64,000 nt of DNA, from assembly GCF_001580995.1 (NCBI RefSeq), contig NZ_LHZU01000142.1, forward strand, positions 51,994 to 115,993. Reading direction: 5' to 3'. Below the pieces are notes generated by a model. The model worked only from the letters and a program-made list of their open reading frames with translations, made no database searches and was not told the origin of the DNA. This DNA is from Acetobacter senegalensis. Its GTDB lineage: Bacteria > Pseudomonadota > Alphaproteobacteria > Acetobacterales > Acetobacteraceae. Shown in pieces: positions 33,779 through 41,956 of the stretch (its first letter is position 1; each line of letters opens with the position of its first letter). Both the position numbers and the translations under genes were made by a program.

Positions 33779-34590
33779 CAGTACACTCCTCCCTCTACAG
33801 CCATCACGCTATCGTGGCTGACCAGCTTGCGAAACCGCGCGACACTGGCACCGGCAGCCGCAGCAAGCAGCCGGGAATCTCCCGATACGGTGGTCATGTT
33901 AAACCCCCAGTTTATGGCACGGGCGGCATATTCCGGTGTGCCACAATGCAAGGCTGCGCGAATGCCGCTGTCCTGACAGGCAGCTAGGATTTCATGCAGG
34001 CTTTCGATTATCTCCGGTTCTTCACGGTCAAATCCCGGAGGCAAGCGTCCGGCAGCCAGGCTGAACGTAAGGTCCGCAGGGCCAACATAAATGCCATCTA
34101 GGCCCGGCGTTGCAGCAATTTCGGTCAGATTGTCCATACCCTGCTGTGTTTCGATCATGGCGAAGGCAAGAATTTCATCATTTGCACCGCCAGCATAATT
34201 GCTGCCCGCAGCAAACGAGACCCGCGTGGGGCCGAAGCTGCGCTGCCCGTAAGGGGGATAGCGCATGTAACTTACAAACTCGGCAGCCTGCGCCGCCGTG
34301 TTTACCATCGGGCAGATGACACCATAGGCACCGGCATCAAGCATTTTCATGATGATGCCCGGTTCCATCCATGGCACGCGAACCATGGGCACCACACCAG
34401 ATGCACGCATGGCCTGCATCATGGGCAGTGCACTGGAATAATCCAGCGCACCGTGCTGCACATCGATAGTGACTGAATCATAACCTTGGGCCGCCATGAT
34501 TTCAGCCGTGAAAGGATTGCCGATAGAGCACCAGCCATTTAGCGTGGGTTTCCCTTCGGCCCAGAGTTGTTTGAGACGGTTGGGGATCAT
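33778..34590 (-). CDS. HpcH/HpaI family class II aldolase (copy 2)
   Basis: 270 residues, a clear paralogue of 15739-16584: GYDSVTIDVQHGALDYSSALPMMQAMRASGVVPMVRVPWMEPGIIMKMLDAGAYGVICPMVN and DGIYVGPADLTFSLAAG. It should cleave a 2-keto-3-deoxy or related acid to pyruvate (or a 3-carbon keto acid) plus an aldehyde. It lies 1 base after the ALDH stop and overlaps the next gene by one base. In a standard inositol operon the aldolase would be IolJ (class II fructose-bisphosphate type), so this is a different chemistry. Confidence 0.88.
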   Translation of the reverse strand: MIPNRLKQLWAEGKPTLNGWCSIGNPFTAEIMAAQGYDSVTIDVQHGALDYSSALPMMQAMRASGVVPMVRVPWMEPGIIMKMLDAGAYGVICPMVNTAAQAAEFVSYMRYPPYGQRSFGPTRVSFAAGSNYAGGANDEILAFAMIETQQGMDNLTEIAATPGLDGIYVGPADLTFSLAAGRLPPGFDREEPEIIESLHEILAACQDSGIRAALHCGTPEYAARAINWGFNMTTVSGDSRLLAAAAGASVARFRKLVSHDSVMAVEGGVY

Positions 34591-34591
34591 G

Positions 34592-36028
34592 TCAGAACAC
34601 CACCTGCGCCAGTTTTACGTCCAGATAATCCAAAATGCCTTCGCTTCCCCCTTCCCGGCCCATGCCGGAGAAATTGGTGCCACCAAAAGGAGCTTCTGCC
34701 GCCGCAAGAGCAGCCGAATTGATGCCCACCATCCCCGCCTTCAGTTCCGCAATCGTGCGGCGTGCCCGTGTGGGCGAGCGGGTAAAGGCGTAGGCAGCAA
34801 GCCCCATATCCGATGCATTGGCTCGCGTCAGAACTTCGTCATCACTTGAAAAACGGGTAATGGCGGCAATGGGACCAAAATTTTCTTCAGCCATCACACG
34901 CATATCATCAACCACATCGGTCAACACCGTTGGTTCATAGAAATAGCCACTGTTGAACCCTGATGGGCGTTGACCGCCCGTGCGCACCTGCGCGCCACCC
35001 GCTACTGCATCGCCAACAATGGCTTCCATTTCCGCCAGGCGGTGCGCATTGATGAGTGGCCCCATACCGACGTTCTCATCCAATCCATCACCTAGCCTGA
35101 TTGCTTTTGCGCGCCTGACAAAGCCGTCCACAAACGCATCATGTAAGCGGTCATGGATATAAAAACGGTCCGGAGCCACACAAACCTGGCCAGTATTGCC
35201 AAACTTTGTCTGGGCCGCAGTATTCAGGGCCAAGTCCAAATCCGCATCATCATAAACAATCAGCGGTGCGTTACCGCCCAGTTCCATTGACACTTTCTTC
35301 ATTGTGTCAGCGGCATCACGGATCATCTGCTGACCGATGCGCGTGGAGCCGGTCAGCGACACCTTCCTCACGACTTTTGTGGCCATAATCGGCCTGTAGG
35401 TCGCATCAGTTGTGCCCACAACCAGATTGACCACGCCGGGCGGCAGATTTCCCGCTCGACAGCAGTCAAACATGACCATGGCAGTACCCGGTGTTTGTGA
35501 GGATGGACGGGCGATTACGGAACATCCCGCCGCCAGTGCGGGAGCCACCTTGCGGGCCAGGAGGGATGCCGGAAAATTCCACGCTGTAAACGCTGCAACC
35601 ACCCCAACCGGTTCATGATTGACCTCGAAACGGCCACCTGGCACACGGCTTTCTATAATACGCCCATAAATGCGGCGGGCTTCTTCAGCATACCATCGGA
35701 ACTGGTCAATACTCAGCCCCCATTCACGCCGAGACTGAGCCAGCGGCTTTCCTGTTTCACTGGAAATCATCCGCGCTGCTTCTTCCGTGCGTCGGCCCAT
35801 TTCATCGGCAATGGCGTGCAAGGCGTCCGCGCGCGTCTGAGCAGGAGTAGTGGACCATCTGACCAACCCGGCCTGCGCGGCTTCTATGGCAGCCTGCGTA
35901 TCCTCAATGCTTGCACTTGGCACATCTCCAATAGGGCTTTCCGATACAGGGCTTATAACCGGTTCGGTTTTTCCCTTGGCTGCCTTGCGCCATGCACCAT
36001 CAATAAACAATCCGAAATTCGTGTACAT
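34592..36028 (-). CDS. NAD(P)-dependent aldehyde dehydrogenase (succinate-semialdehyde type)
   Basis: 478 residues from the ATG at 36028 (the frame opens at 36136 but the added residues are unlike the family). ALDH signatures are present: FTAWNFPASLLARKVAPALAAGCSVIARPS, VSMELGGNAPLIVYDDADLD with the general-base Glu, and GNTGQVCVAPDRF with the catalytic Cys. It matches the GabD-like class, which oxidises free semialdehydes without CoA, unlike MmsA at 14181. It is first gene of the minus-strand cyclitol operon and divergent from iolD. Confidence 0.9.
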   Translation of the reverse strand: MYTNFGLFIDGAWRKAAKGKTEPVISPVSESPIGDVPSASIEDTQAAIEAAQAGLVRWSTTPAQTRADALHAIADEMGRRTEEAARMISSETGKPLAQSRREWGLSIDQFRWYAEEARRIYGRIIESRVPGGRFEVNHEPVGVVAAFTAWNFPASLLARKVAPALAAGCSVIARPSSQTPGTAMVMFDCCRAGNLPPGVVNLVVGTTDATYRPIMATKVVRKVSLTGSTRIGQQMIRDAADTMKKVSMELGGNAPLIVYDDADLDLALNTAAQTKFGNTGQVCVAPDRFYIHDRLHDAFVDGFVRRAKAIRLGDGLDENVGMGPLINAHRLAEMEAIVGDAVAGGAQVRTGGQRPSGFNSGYFYEPTVLTDVVDDMRVMAEENFGPIAAITRFSSDDEVLTRANASDMGLAAYAFTRSPTRARRTIAELKAGMVGINSAALAAAEAPFGGTNFSGMGREGGSEGILDYLDVKLAQVVF

Positions 36029-36482
36029 TATTCGGTCCCTGTTATTTTTATGACACGACATGCAGCGATTGACCGGATCGCCACTGCGGTAAAAGCAGAC
36101 AGGCATTTTGCGTTTCCTGTCGCAGTAAAACCGCACTCTTTGTTGTTGGTCCTTCTACCACTCACAAAATTGTCAACTTCGTGACAGCAGAAGTATTTTT
36201 TCACGAACCAGTAAAAAACAGCCAAGTGGCGTTTCATTGTCCCAACGAGGGAATAATGACGGCCTGACAACACAGTGAACCGACCTCTGCGCTGCGGCGT
36301 TCACCACCGGCAGGCCATCAGTCCATCTGAATGTGCGAGACGCCCCTGCGATCACCAGGCTGGATCACCAAGCTCCTCTCTTCCTTTTTTACATTAGCAA
36401 TTAATGTTGCGTATTTTATTAGTTGTCAACATATATTGCATTTGGATATGGTGACCATAACCCGTCAAGGGAGGAAACAAAA
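36029..36482. promoter_or_regulatory. Divergent control region of the two cyclitol operons
   Basis: 454 bases that must hold promoters for both the ALDH-led operon and iolD. TTGTCAAC occurs twice in direct orientation (36170-36177 and 36423-36430). TTCGTG (36178) and CACGAA (36202) form an inverted repeat with an 18-base spacer. Either could be the site of the RpiR regulator at 40122; this is inference. AAGGGAGG before 36483 is the iolD ribosome site. Confidence 0.4.
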
Positions 36483-38354
36483 ATGACACAGGCGACAATC
36501 CGCCTCACTACTGCTCAGGCCATTGTGCAATGGCTGGTCAATCAGTTTACGGAAATCGAAGGCCAACGCGTACCGCTTTTCCCCGGTGTCTTTGGCATTT
36601 TTGGGCATGGCAACGTCAGTTGCCTCTCAGAAGCACTCGAAGCTGTGCAGGACAGGCTGCCCACATGGCGCGGGCAAAATGAACAGTCCATGGCGCTGGC
36701 AGCAACAGGTTTTGCCAAGGCCCAGCGGCGGCGGCAGATCATGATTGCCGCATCCTCCATCGGACCGGGCGCACTGAATATGGTGACAGCCGCCGGCACA
36801 GCCCATGCGAATCGTCTGCCGCTCCTTTTGCTGGCAGGTGATACTTTTGCCTCCCGCCTGCCCGACCCGGTCCTGCAACAGGTTGAACATTTCGGTAATC
36901 CCACAATAACCGTCAATGACGCATTCAGGCCCGTAACCCGTTATTGGGACCGGATCATGCACCCGGCGCAAATCCTGCCTTCCCTGCCGCAAGCCACAGC
37001 CACAATGCTTGATCCAGGCGATTGTGGGCCGGCCTTTCTTTCTCTGCCGCAGGACATTCAGGAAATCGCCTTTAATTATCCCGTCTCTTTCTTTGAAGAA
37101 AAAATATGGGGTATTCCCCGGCCCCGACCGGACCGGCACAAACTGGCGCAGGCAGTAGAACTGCTAAAAACTGCTAAAAAACCACTTCTGATTGTAGGTG
37201 GTGGAGTAAGATACTCCTTAGCCGAGGACGCTGTTGCCGCGTTTGCGATAAAGCATGGTATCCCGATTGTGGAAACAATCGCAGGCAAGGGTAGCCTCAC
37301 GCATCATCATGAAGCACACGCGGGGCCGATCGGCATTATTGGCTCCACCTCCGCCAATGCGCTGGCGAGTGAAGCGGATGTCATTGTTGCGATCGGCACC
37401 CGACTGCAAGATTTCACAACCGGGTCATGGACGGTATTCAGCCAGACAGCCCGGTTCATTTCTATCAACACGGCCCGGTTTGATGCGGTCAAGCACCGCG
37501 CGGTTGCCGTTGTGGGTGACGCGCTGGAAACCGTAACCGAGTTTGATGCCCTGCTGGGAGAATGGAAAGTTAACCCACGGCATATGCAGCATGCCCAGAC
37601 TCTGTTTGGGGAATGGGACAAACTGCTGACAAAGCTGCAGACCCCTACCAATGCCCCCGTGCCGACATATGCGCAGGTTGTACATGCAGTGAATGACGCA
37701 GCAGGTGAAACCGATACCATCATTACCGCTGCAGGCGGCCTGCCCGGCGAAGTCTGCAAAGGCTGGCGAGTGAAGGCCCCCAATACCTTCGATCTTGAAT
37801 TCGGCTTTTCATGCATGGGATACGAAATTGCCGCAGGTTGGGGCCATGCCATGGCCAGTAAAGGACCCGGGGGAACGGGTGGCACTCCCATCGTCATGAT
37901 TGGTGATGGTACTTACATGATGATGAATTCCGACATTTATTCATCCGTGCTTACAGGCCATAAAATGATTATTGTGGTGTGTGACAATGGCGGCTTTGCA
38001 GTCATCAATCGCCTGCAGCAGGCCAAGGGGGTGCCCGGTTTCAATAACCTGCTTGTCGACTGCCGGGTTCAGCAGCCCAGCAATCCGCTCCATGTCGATT
38101 TTGTCAAACATGCTGAATCTATGGGCGCACTTGCGCGCAAATGCGATAGCTTGGCTGAACTGACAGCCGCCCTTGATTGGGCAAAAACCACGGACCGGAC
38201 CACCGTCCTGACTATTACCACGGACGCCCATGCCTGGTCACCCGGAGACGCAGAGTGGGATGTGGGCGTTCCTGAAGTATCCTCCCGCGCATCGGTGCAG
38301 GCGGCAAGAAAACAACAAGAAGAAATCCGCGCGAAACAGCGTGTGGGAGTATAA
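36483..38354 (+). CDS. iolD: 3D-(3,5/4)-trihydroxycyclohexane-1,2-dione acylhydrolase (ThDP)
   Basis: 623 residues from the ATG at 36483, supported by AAGGGAGGAAAC. It is a thiamine-diphosphate enzyme: PGVFGIFGHGNVSCLSEALE with the RGQNEQSMALAATGFAKA that follows (the activating Glu region), a central binding domain (LLIVGGGVRYSLAEDA), and the C-terminal ThDP motif GDGTYMMMNSDIYSSVLTGHKMIIVVCDN. IolD hydrolytically opens the diketo-inositol ring to 5-deoxy-glucuronate. It is followed 5 bases later by iolE, forming the core of an inositol-type pathway. Confidence 0.93.
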   Translation: MTQATIRLTTAQAIVQWLVNQFTEIEGQRVPLFPGVFGIFGHGNVSCLSEALEAVQDRLPTWRGQNEQSMALAATGFAKAQRRRQIMIAASSIGPGALNMVTAAGTAHANRLPLLLLAGDTFASRLPDPVLQQVEHFGNPTITVNDAFRPVTRYWDRIMHPAQILPSLPQATATMLDPGDCGPAFLSLPQDIQEIAFNYPVSFFEEKIWGIPRPRPDRHKLAQAVELLKTAKKPLLIVGGGVRYSLAEDAVAAFAIKHGIPIVETIAGKGSLTHHHEAHAGPIGIIGSTSANALASEADVIVAIGTRLQDFTTGSWTVFSQTARFISINTARFDAVKHRAVAVVGDALETVTEFDALLGEWKVNPRHMQHAQTLFGEWDKLLTKLQTPTNAPVPTYAQVVHAVNDAAGETDTIITAAGGLPGEVCKGWRVKAPNTFDLEFGFSCMGYEIAAGWGHAMASKGPGGTGGTPIVMIGDGTYMMMNSDIYSSVLTGHKMIIVVCDNGGFAVINRLQQAKGVPGFNNLLVDCRVQQPSNPLHVDFVKHAESMGALARKCDSLAELTAALDWAKTTDRTTVLTITTDAHAWSPGDAEWDVGVPEVSSRASVQAARKQQEEIRAKQRVGV

Positions 38355-38359
38355 GAGTC

Positions 38360-39259
38360 ATGAAAGCAAAACTGGGTATTGCGCCTATCGCATGGTGGAA
38401 TGACGACCTTGCGGAACTTTCGGATGATGTCAGCCTGGAGGAGTGTCTGCGTCAGGCCAGCGAAGCGGGCTTTACCGGAATGGAAACCGGACGGCGTTTC
38501 CCAATGGACATGAACGAACTGGGACCAATTCTGAAACGCTACGGCATTTCAGTCTGCGGAGGATGGTTTTCCGGGCTGTTACTGGATGGAGACATGGAAG
38601 CGGAGAAGGACCGTATCCGCGCCCAGATGGATTTTTTCATTGCCGCTCGCGCGCCGTGCATCGTTTATGGTGAAACCGCACGATCCGTTCAGGGAATTCG
38701 CTCAGCCCCGCTGGCCACCAAGCCACGTCTTTCGGAAGAAGACATTCGGACCTACGGACGGAGAATGACAACCTTTGCCGAATGGTGCGCCGATGAGGGC
38801 ATGCCCCTTGCCTATCACCACCACATGGCCGCCCCGATCGAGACGGAGGCAGAACTTGATCTGCTGATGAAACACTCAGGCAAGGCGCTGCACCTGCTGT
38901 TTGACACGGGCCACATGTATTTTGCGGGCGGTAATCTGCTACGCGTGATTGATAACCATCATGCCCGCATCAGCCACGTTCATACCAAAGATGTCCGGAA
39001 AGCCGTGATTGATCGCCTTGACCGCAGCAAGGAGAGCTTTCTTGATGCAGTTGTAAAGGGAGCCTTTACCGTACCGGGAGATGGCTCGATCGATTTTCTG
39101 CCCATTTTCGAACGGCTTTCATCTTATGATTACGAAGGCTGGTTCGTTGTTGAAGCTGAACAGGACCCGACCCTCAACCCTCCGTTGGAAATGGCCCGCA
39201 AGGGGCACGCCGCCCTTATGCAACTTATGGCGCAGGCAGAATACAGCGTAGCATCATGA
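38360..39259 (+). CDS. iolE: Myo-inosose-2 dehydratase
   Basis: 299 residues of the xylose-isomerase-like TIM-barrel family. LGIAPIAWWNDDLAELSDDVSLEECLRQASEAGFTGMETGRRFPMD is the IolE opening, followed by CGGWFSGLL, AYHHHMAAPIETEAELDLLM, HLLFDTGHMYFAGG, HVHTKDVRK and a final WFVVEAEQDP. Metal ligands are expected at the Glu, Asp and His in these motifs. It removes water from 2-keto-myo-inositol to give the diketone used by IolD. Its stop overlaps the next start (ATGA). Confidence 0.93.
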   Translation: MKAKLGIAPIAWWNDDLAELSDDVSLEECLRQASEAGFTGMETGRRFPMDMNELGPILKRYGISVCGGWFSGLLLDGDMEAEKDRIRAQMDFFIAARAPCIVYGETARSVQGIRSAPLATKPRLSEEDIRTYGRRMTTFAEWCADEGMPLAYHHHMAAPIETEAELDLLMKHSGKALHLLFDTGHMYFAGGNLLRVIDNHHARISHVHTKDVRKAVIDRLDRSKESFLDAVVKGAFTVPGDGSIDFLPIFERLSSYDYEGWFVVEAEQDPTLNPPLEMARKGHAALMQLMAQAEYSVAS

Positions 39260-40092
39260 ACCGGATCGACAACAGAATCTGCGTGGTCACAGGGGCCACG
39301 CAGGGTCTAGGGGCGGCTATTGCGCGTCGCTTTGCTACAGCTGGCGCCGAGGGGATCACCATTACAGGACGCAACGAGACACGCGGGACAACGCTTGCGC
39401 GTGAGATTTCGGAGCGTTACGGCGCGCCTGTATTGTTCATTCGTGCCGATCTTGAATCCGTTGCAGACTGCCGCGCAGTCATTGCCCAGACCCACGAGCG
39501 TTTTGGGCGTGTGGATGTGCTGGTAAACGCTGGCGCGCTAACTCAGCGGGGCACCATACTGAATACAGACCCGGATCTGTTTGACCGCATATTCGCAACC
39601 AATGTGCGCGGCCCCTATTTCCTTATGCAGGAAGCAATCCGCCATATGATACGTGATGGCATTGAAGGAGCGATCTGCAATATCGGTTCGATCTCCGCCC
39701 TTTCGGGGCAACCTTTCATCAGCGCCTACTGTGCCTCAAAAGGAGCATTGGCCACACTCACCGCTAATACGGCGTTTTCCGTCATGGGCAACCGGATCCG
39801 CGTTAACCAGCTCAATATTGGCTGGATGGCCTCGGACAAGGAACAAGAAATCCAGATGACGGAAACGAATGACCCGGACTGGATGGAAAAAGCTGCGGCC
39901 AAGCTGCCTTTTGGGCGACTTGTTTCACCAGAAGAGGTAGCACGGGCCGTGAACTTCCTCGTCTCCGACGATGCCGGCCTCATGACCGGCGCAATTGTCA
40001 ATTTTGATCAGTCCGTGTGGGGTGCTACAGCCCGTGGCATGCCTACACCTGAAGGGCCAATGCACTGGCCGCCAGACAGCGTTAGCATCTGA
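39256..40092 (+). CDS. Short-chain dehydrogenase/reductase
   Basis: 278 residues. The cofactor motif is VVTGATQGLGAAIARRFA, the NAG-type motif appears as LVNAGAL, and catalytic residues are the Ser in NIGSISALSG and YCASK. It is last of the iolD-iolE-SDR operon, coupled by a 4-base overlap. It likely oxidises or reduces a cyclitol or ring-opened hydroxyl; a role in converting a cyclitol isomer is inferred. Confidence 0.88.
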   Translation: MNRIDNRICVVTGATQGLGAAIARRFATAGAEGITITGRNETRGTTLAREISERYGAPVLFIRADLESVADCRAVIAQTHERFGRVDVLVNAGALTQRGTILNTDPDLFDRIFATNVRGPYFLMQEAIRHMIRDGIEGAICNIGSISALSGQPFISAYCASKGALATLTANTAFSVMGNRIRVNQLNIGWMASDKEQEIQMTETNDPDWMEKAAAKLPFGRLVSPEEVARAVNFLVSDDAGLMTGAIVNFDQSVWGATARGMPTPEGPMHWPPDSVSI

Positions 40093-40121
40093 ACTATTCC
40101 AGCCTTGCTTGCCCAATGCTG

Positions 40122-41078
40122 CTATTTCTGTGTGGCAACTGGTATCCGCGGTTTGTCGGGGTCATTTTGTAACCGCGATGCCAAGGCCACAACCAGTGCC
40201 TGAGTCAGACACATGGGGGCTGCCAACGAGCGTGAAAACGTATATTCATGCTCTGGCACGCAAAACAGTACCTTTGCGCTACGCGCCAGCGGGGAAAGGG
40301 TGCTGTCGCTGATCGCCACGACCGGTACCTCACGGGCGGCAGTTTCCTCCATGATATTCACAACTTCGCTGGCATAAAAGCGGAAGGAAACAGCGAACAA
40401 CAGATCAGTGGAGCGAATAACTTTGGCCATATGGGTGGCAAGTCCTCCCGCCGCGTCCAGCAACACCGTACGCTTCCCCAGCATTGTCAGCGTATAACGC
40501 AGGAGTTCAACAACAGGAGCGGAACGCAACTGACCTATTAAGTAGATCGTATCGGCCTGTTCCATAAGATCGACAGCCTGTACGATCTGCTCTGGACTAA
40601 TATTTGTCAGCAATTCCTGCAACGAGGAGATATCGCGTCCGATCAGGTCCTGCAGGAACCCTCTCTCGGTGCGATCTTCACGGGTATCAAGTTCATCTTC
40701 CAGCGCCTTAACGCGGGCATTAAACCCAAGCGCAGCCGTAGAAAGACGATGCCTGAAGATGGTCTGTAGATCCTTGAAGCCTTTATAACCCAAGGACTGG
40801 GCAAACCGGACAAAGCCAGACGCATGCACTCCGCATTTCTCTGAGACGACATGAACCGAATCCACAGCAATAGCATTCGGATTCTGCGTTATATACAGGG
40901 CAATTTTCTGATATGAATTACTCAAACCCGCATATCGGTCATGGATCACACGGATCAACTCCTCATACGTGGCTGGAGGAGAGTGTGCGGACGCTTCCTG
41001 CTTTTTTTCCGATACCGTCATCGTTCCCTGACTATCCAATCTGAAAGGCGTAACCTCAGGCGCAGGCTCTTTCATCAT
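40122..41078 (-). CDS. RpiR family regulator with SIS domain
   Basis: About 318 residues from the ATG at 41078 (the frame opens at 41159; an ATG at 41075 is also possible). The N-terminal HTH_6 region reads LSNSYQKIALYITQNPNAIAVDSVHVVSEKCGVHASGFVRFAQSLGYKGFKDLQ. The C-terminal SIS domain (ADTIYLIGQLRSAPVVELLRYTL, LFAVSFRFYASEVVNIMEE, VVAISDS) binds phosphosugars or related ligands. RpiR proteins commonly control inositol genes in alphaproteobacteria. It converges with the SDR gene 29 bases away and is the best candidate regulator of both cyclitol operons. Confidence 0.9.
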   Translation of the reverse strand: MMKEPAPEVTPFRLDSQGTMTVSEKKQEASAHSPPATYEELIRVIHDRYAGLSNSYQKIALYITQNPNAIAVDSVHVVSEKCGVHASGFVRFAQSLGYKGFKDLQTIFRHRLSTAALGFNARVKALEDELDTREDRTERGFLQDLIGRDISSLQELLTNISPEQIVQAVDLMEQADTIYLIGQLRSAPVVELLRYTLTMLGKRTVLLDAAGGLATHMAKVIRSTDLLFAVSFRFYASEVVNIMEETAAREVPVVAISDSTLSPLARSAKVLFCVPEHEYTFSRSLAAPMCLTQALVVALASRLQNDPDKPRIPVATQK

Positions 41079-41956
41079 GTACAAGATGAGGCTCCCGCCC
41101 CATATCCTTCCCACACGATCGCAACGCCACCCTTTGTAACAGGGACAGCCTAACACCATAATACTTTCTAGCCACCCAACCGCGCCCCGGTCTCGTTCTT
41201 AATGCAACAGGGCGGTATTTCCATGTGAATTGCCTCAAACGTTTCTGTCTCCAAAATACCTGAAGCAGTTCAATGGACTGGCATTGTCTCAACACGCTAA
41301 CCGATCACGGTCAACGCTGTTTTGTTATCAATCAGGCCCAAAATGATCTGCGATCCACGTGGACCTCCAATCTCCTACCGATCTTCCGGTTTGTCCGCCC
41401 TCGCCCACATAGCAGCCCCTCAAGCATGGTGATTGACAAAGTCCTGAAGCAACGCCCCGTTCTACGGGTTATAACGCTGCAGAATATAATTGCGACGGGT
41501 CGTTGAATCATCCAGACTGGTAATGAGGATTTTGATATGGTCATCAGAAGACACGTTGCTGAGTCCGATCAACGCAGTCCGTCCGGCATGATACGGATCA
41601 TGTGTGGCGTTAGACATTCAACTGCGCGGCCCCCTCGACTACGGCCTGAGGAGTTCATGCCGCACGTGGCTGATCTCGGGCCCCTCATCGCGATTTAGAA
41701 AGGACTGGAAGAGCTTCATCACTGTGTACCCTTGCCATGCCGGCAGACCGGTGACTGTAGAGACCCAAAACGCACAGGCTGCCAGCATAGTGCTGGCAGT
41801 TTCTGTGCGTTGTTTCACATCAACGCCTACGAAGGTACGGCCAGCAAAAACTGTACTAACAACACAAACTCAAGTCTCCGCAAACAGTGTCTGTCGATAG
41901 ATTTCTTGGGCTCTACCCCTTGCCATCACGCGCCGGGTGGCCGACCTTTAGGCTCC
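41079..41956. other. Intergenic region with a possible decayed minus-strand ORF
   Basis: About 880 bases. A minus-strand frame from ATG 41617 to TAG 41462 encodes 51 residues (MSNATHDPYHAGRTALIGLS, then SDDHIKILITSLDDSTTRRNYILQRYNP). It looks protein-like but has no recognised family and no clear ribosome site, so it may be a remnant. The strong hairpin at 41769-41811 is listed separately. Confidence 0.35.
41769..41811 (-). terminator. Long two-part hairpin downstream of nrdJ
   Basis: AACGCACAG pairs with CTGTGCGTT, and CTGCCAGCA with TGCTGGCAG, around a TAG loop with a small internal bulge: 18 paired bases. Read on the minus strand it ends in GTTTTGGG and lies 145 bases past the nrdJ stop, so it probably terminates nrdJ transcripts. 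Confidence 0.65.
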
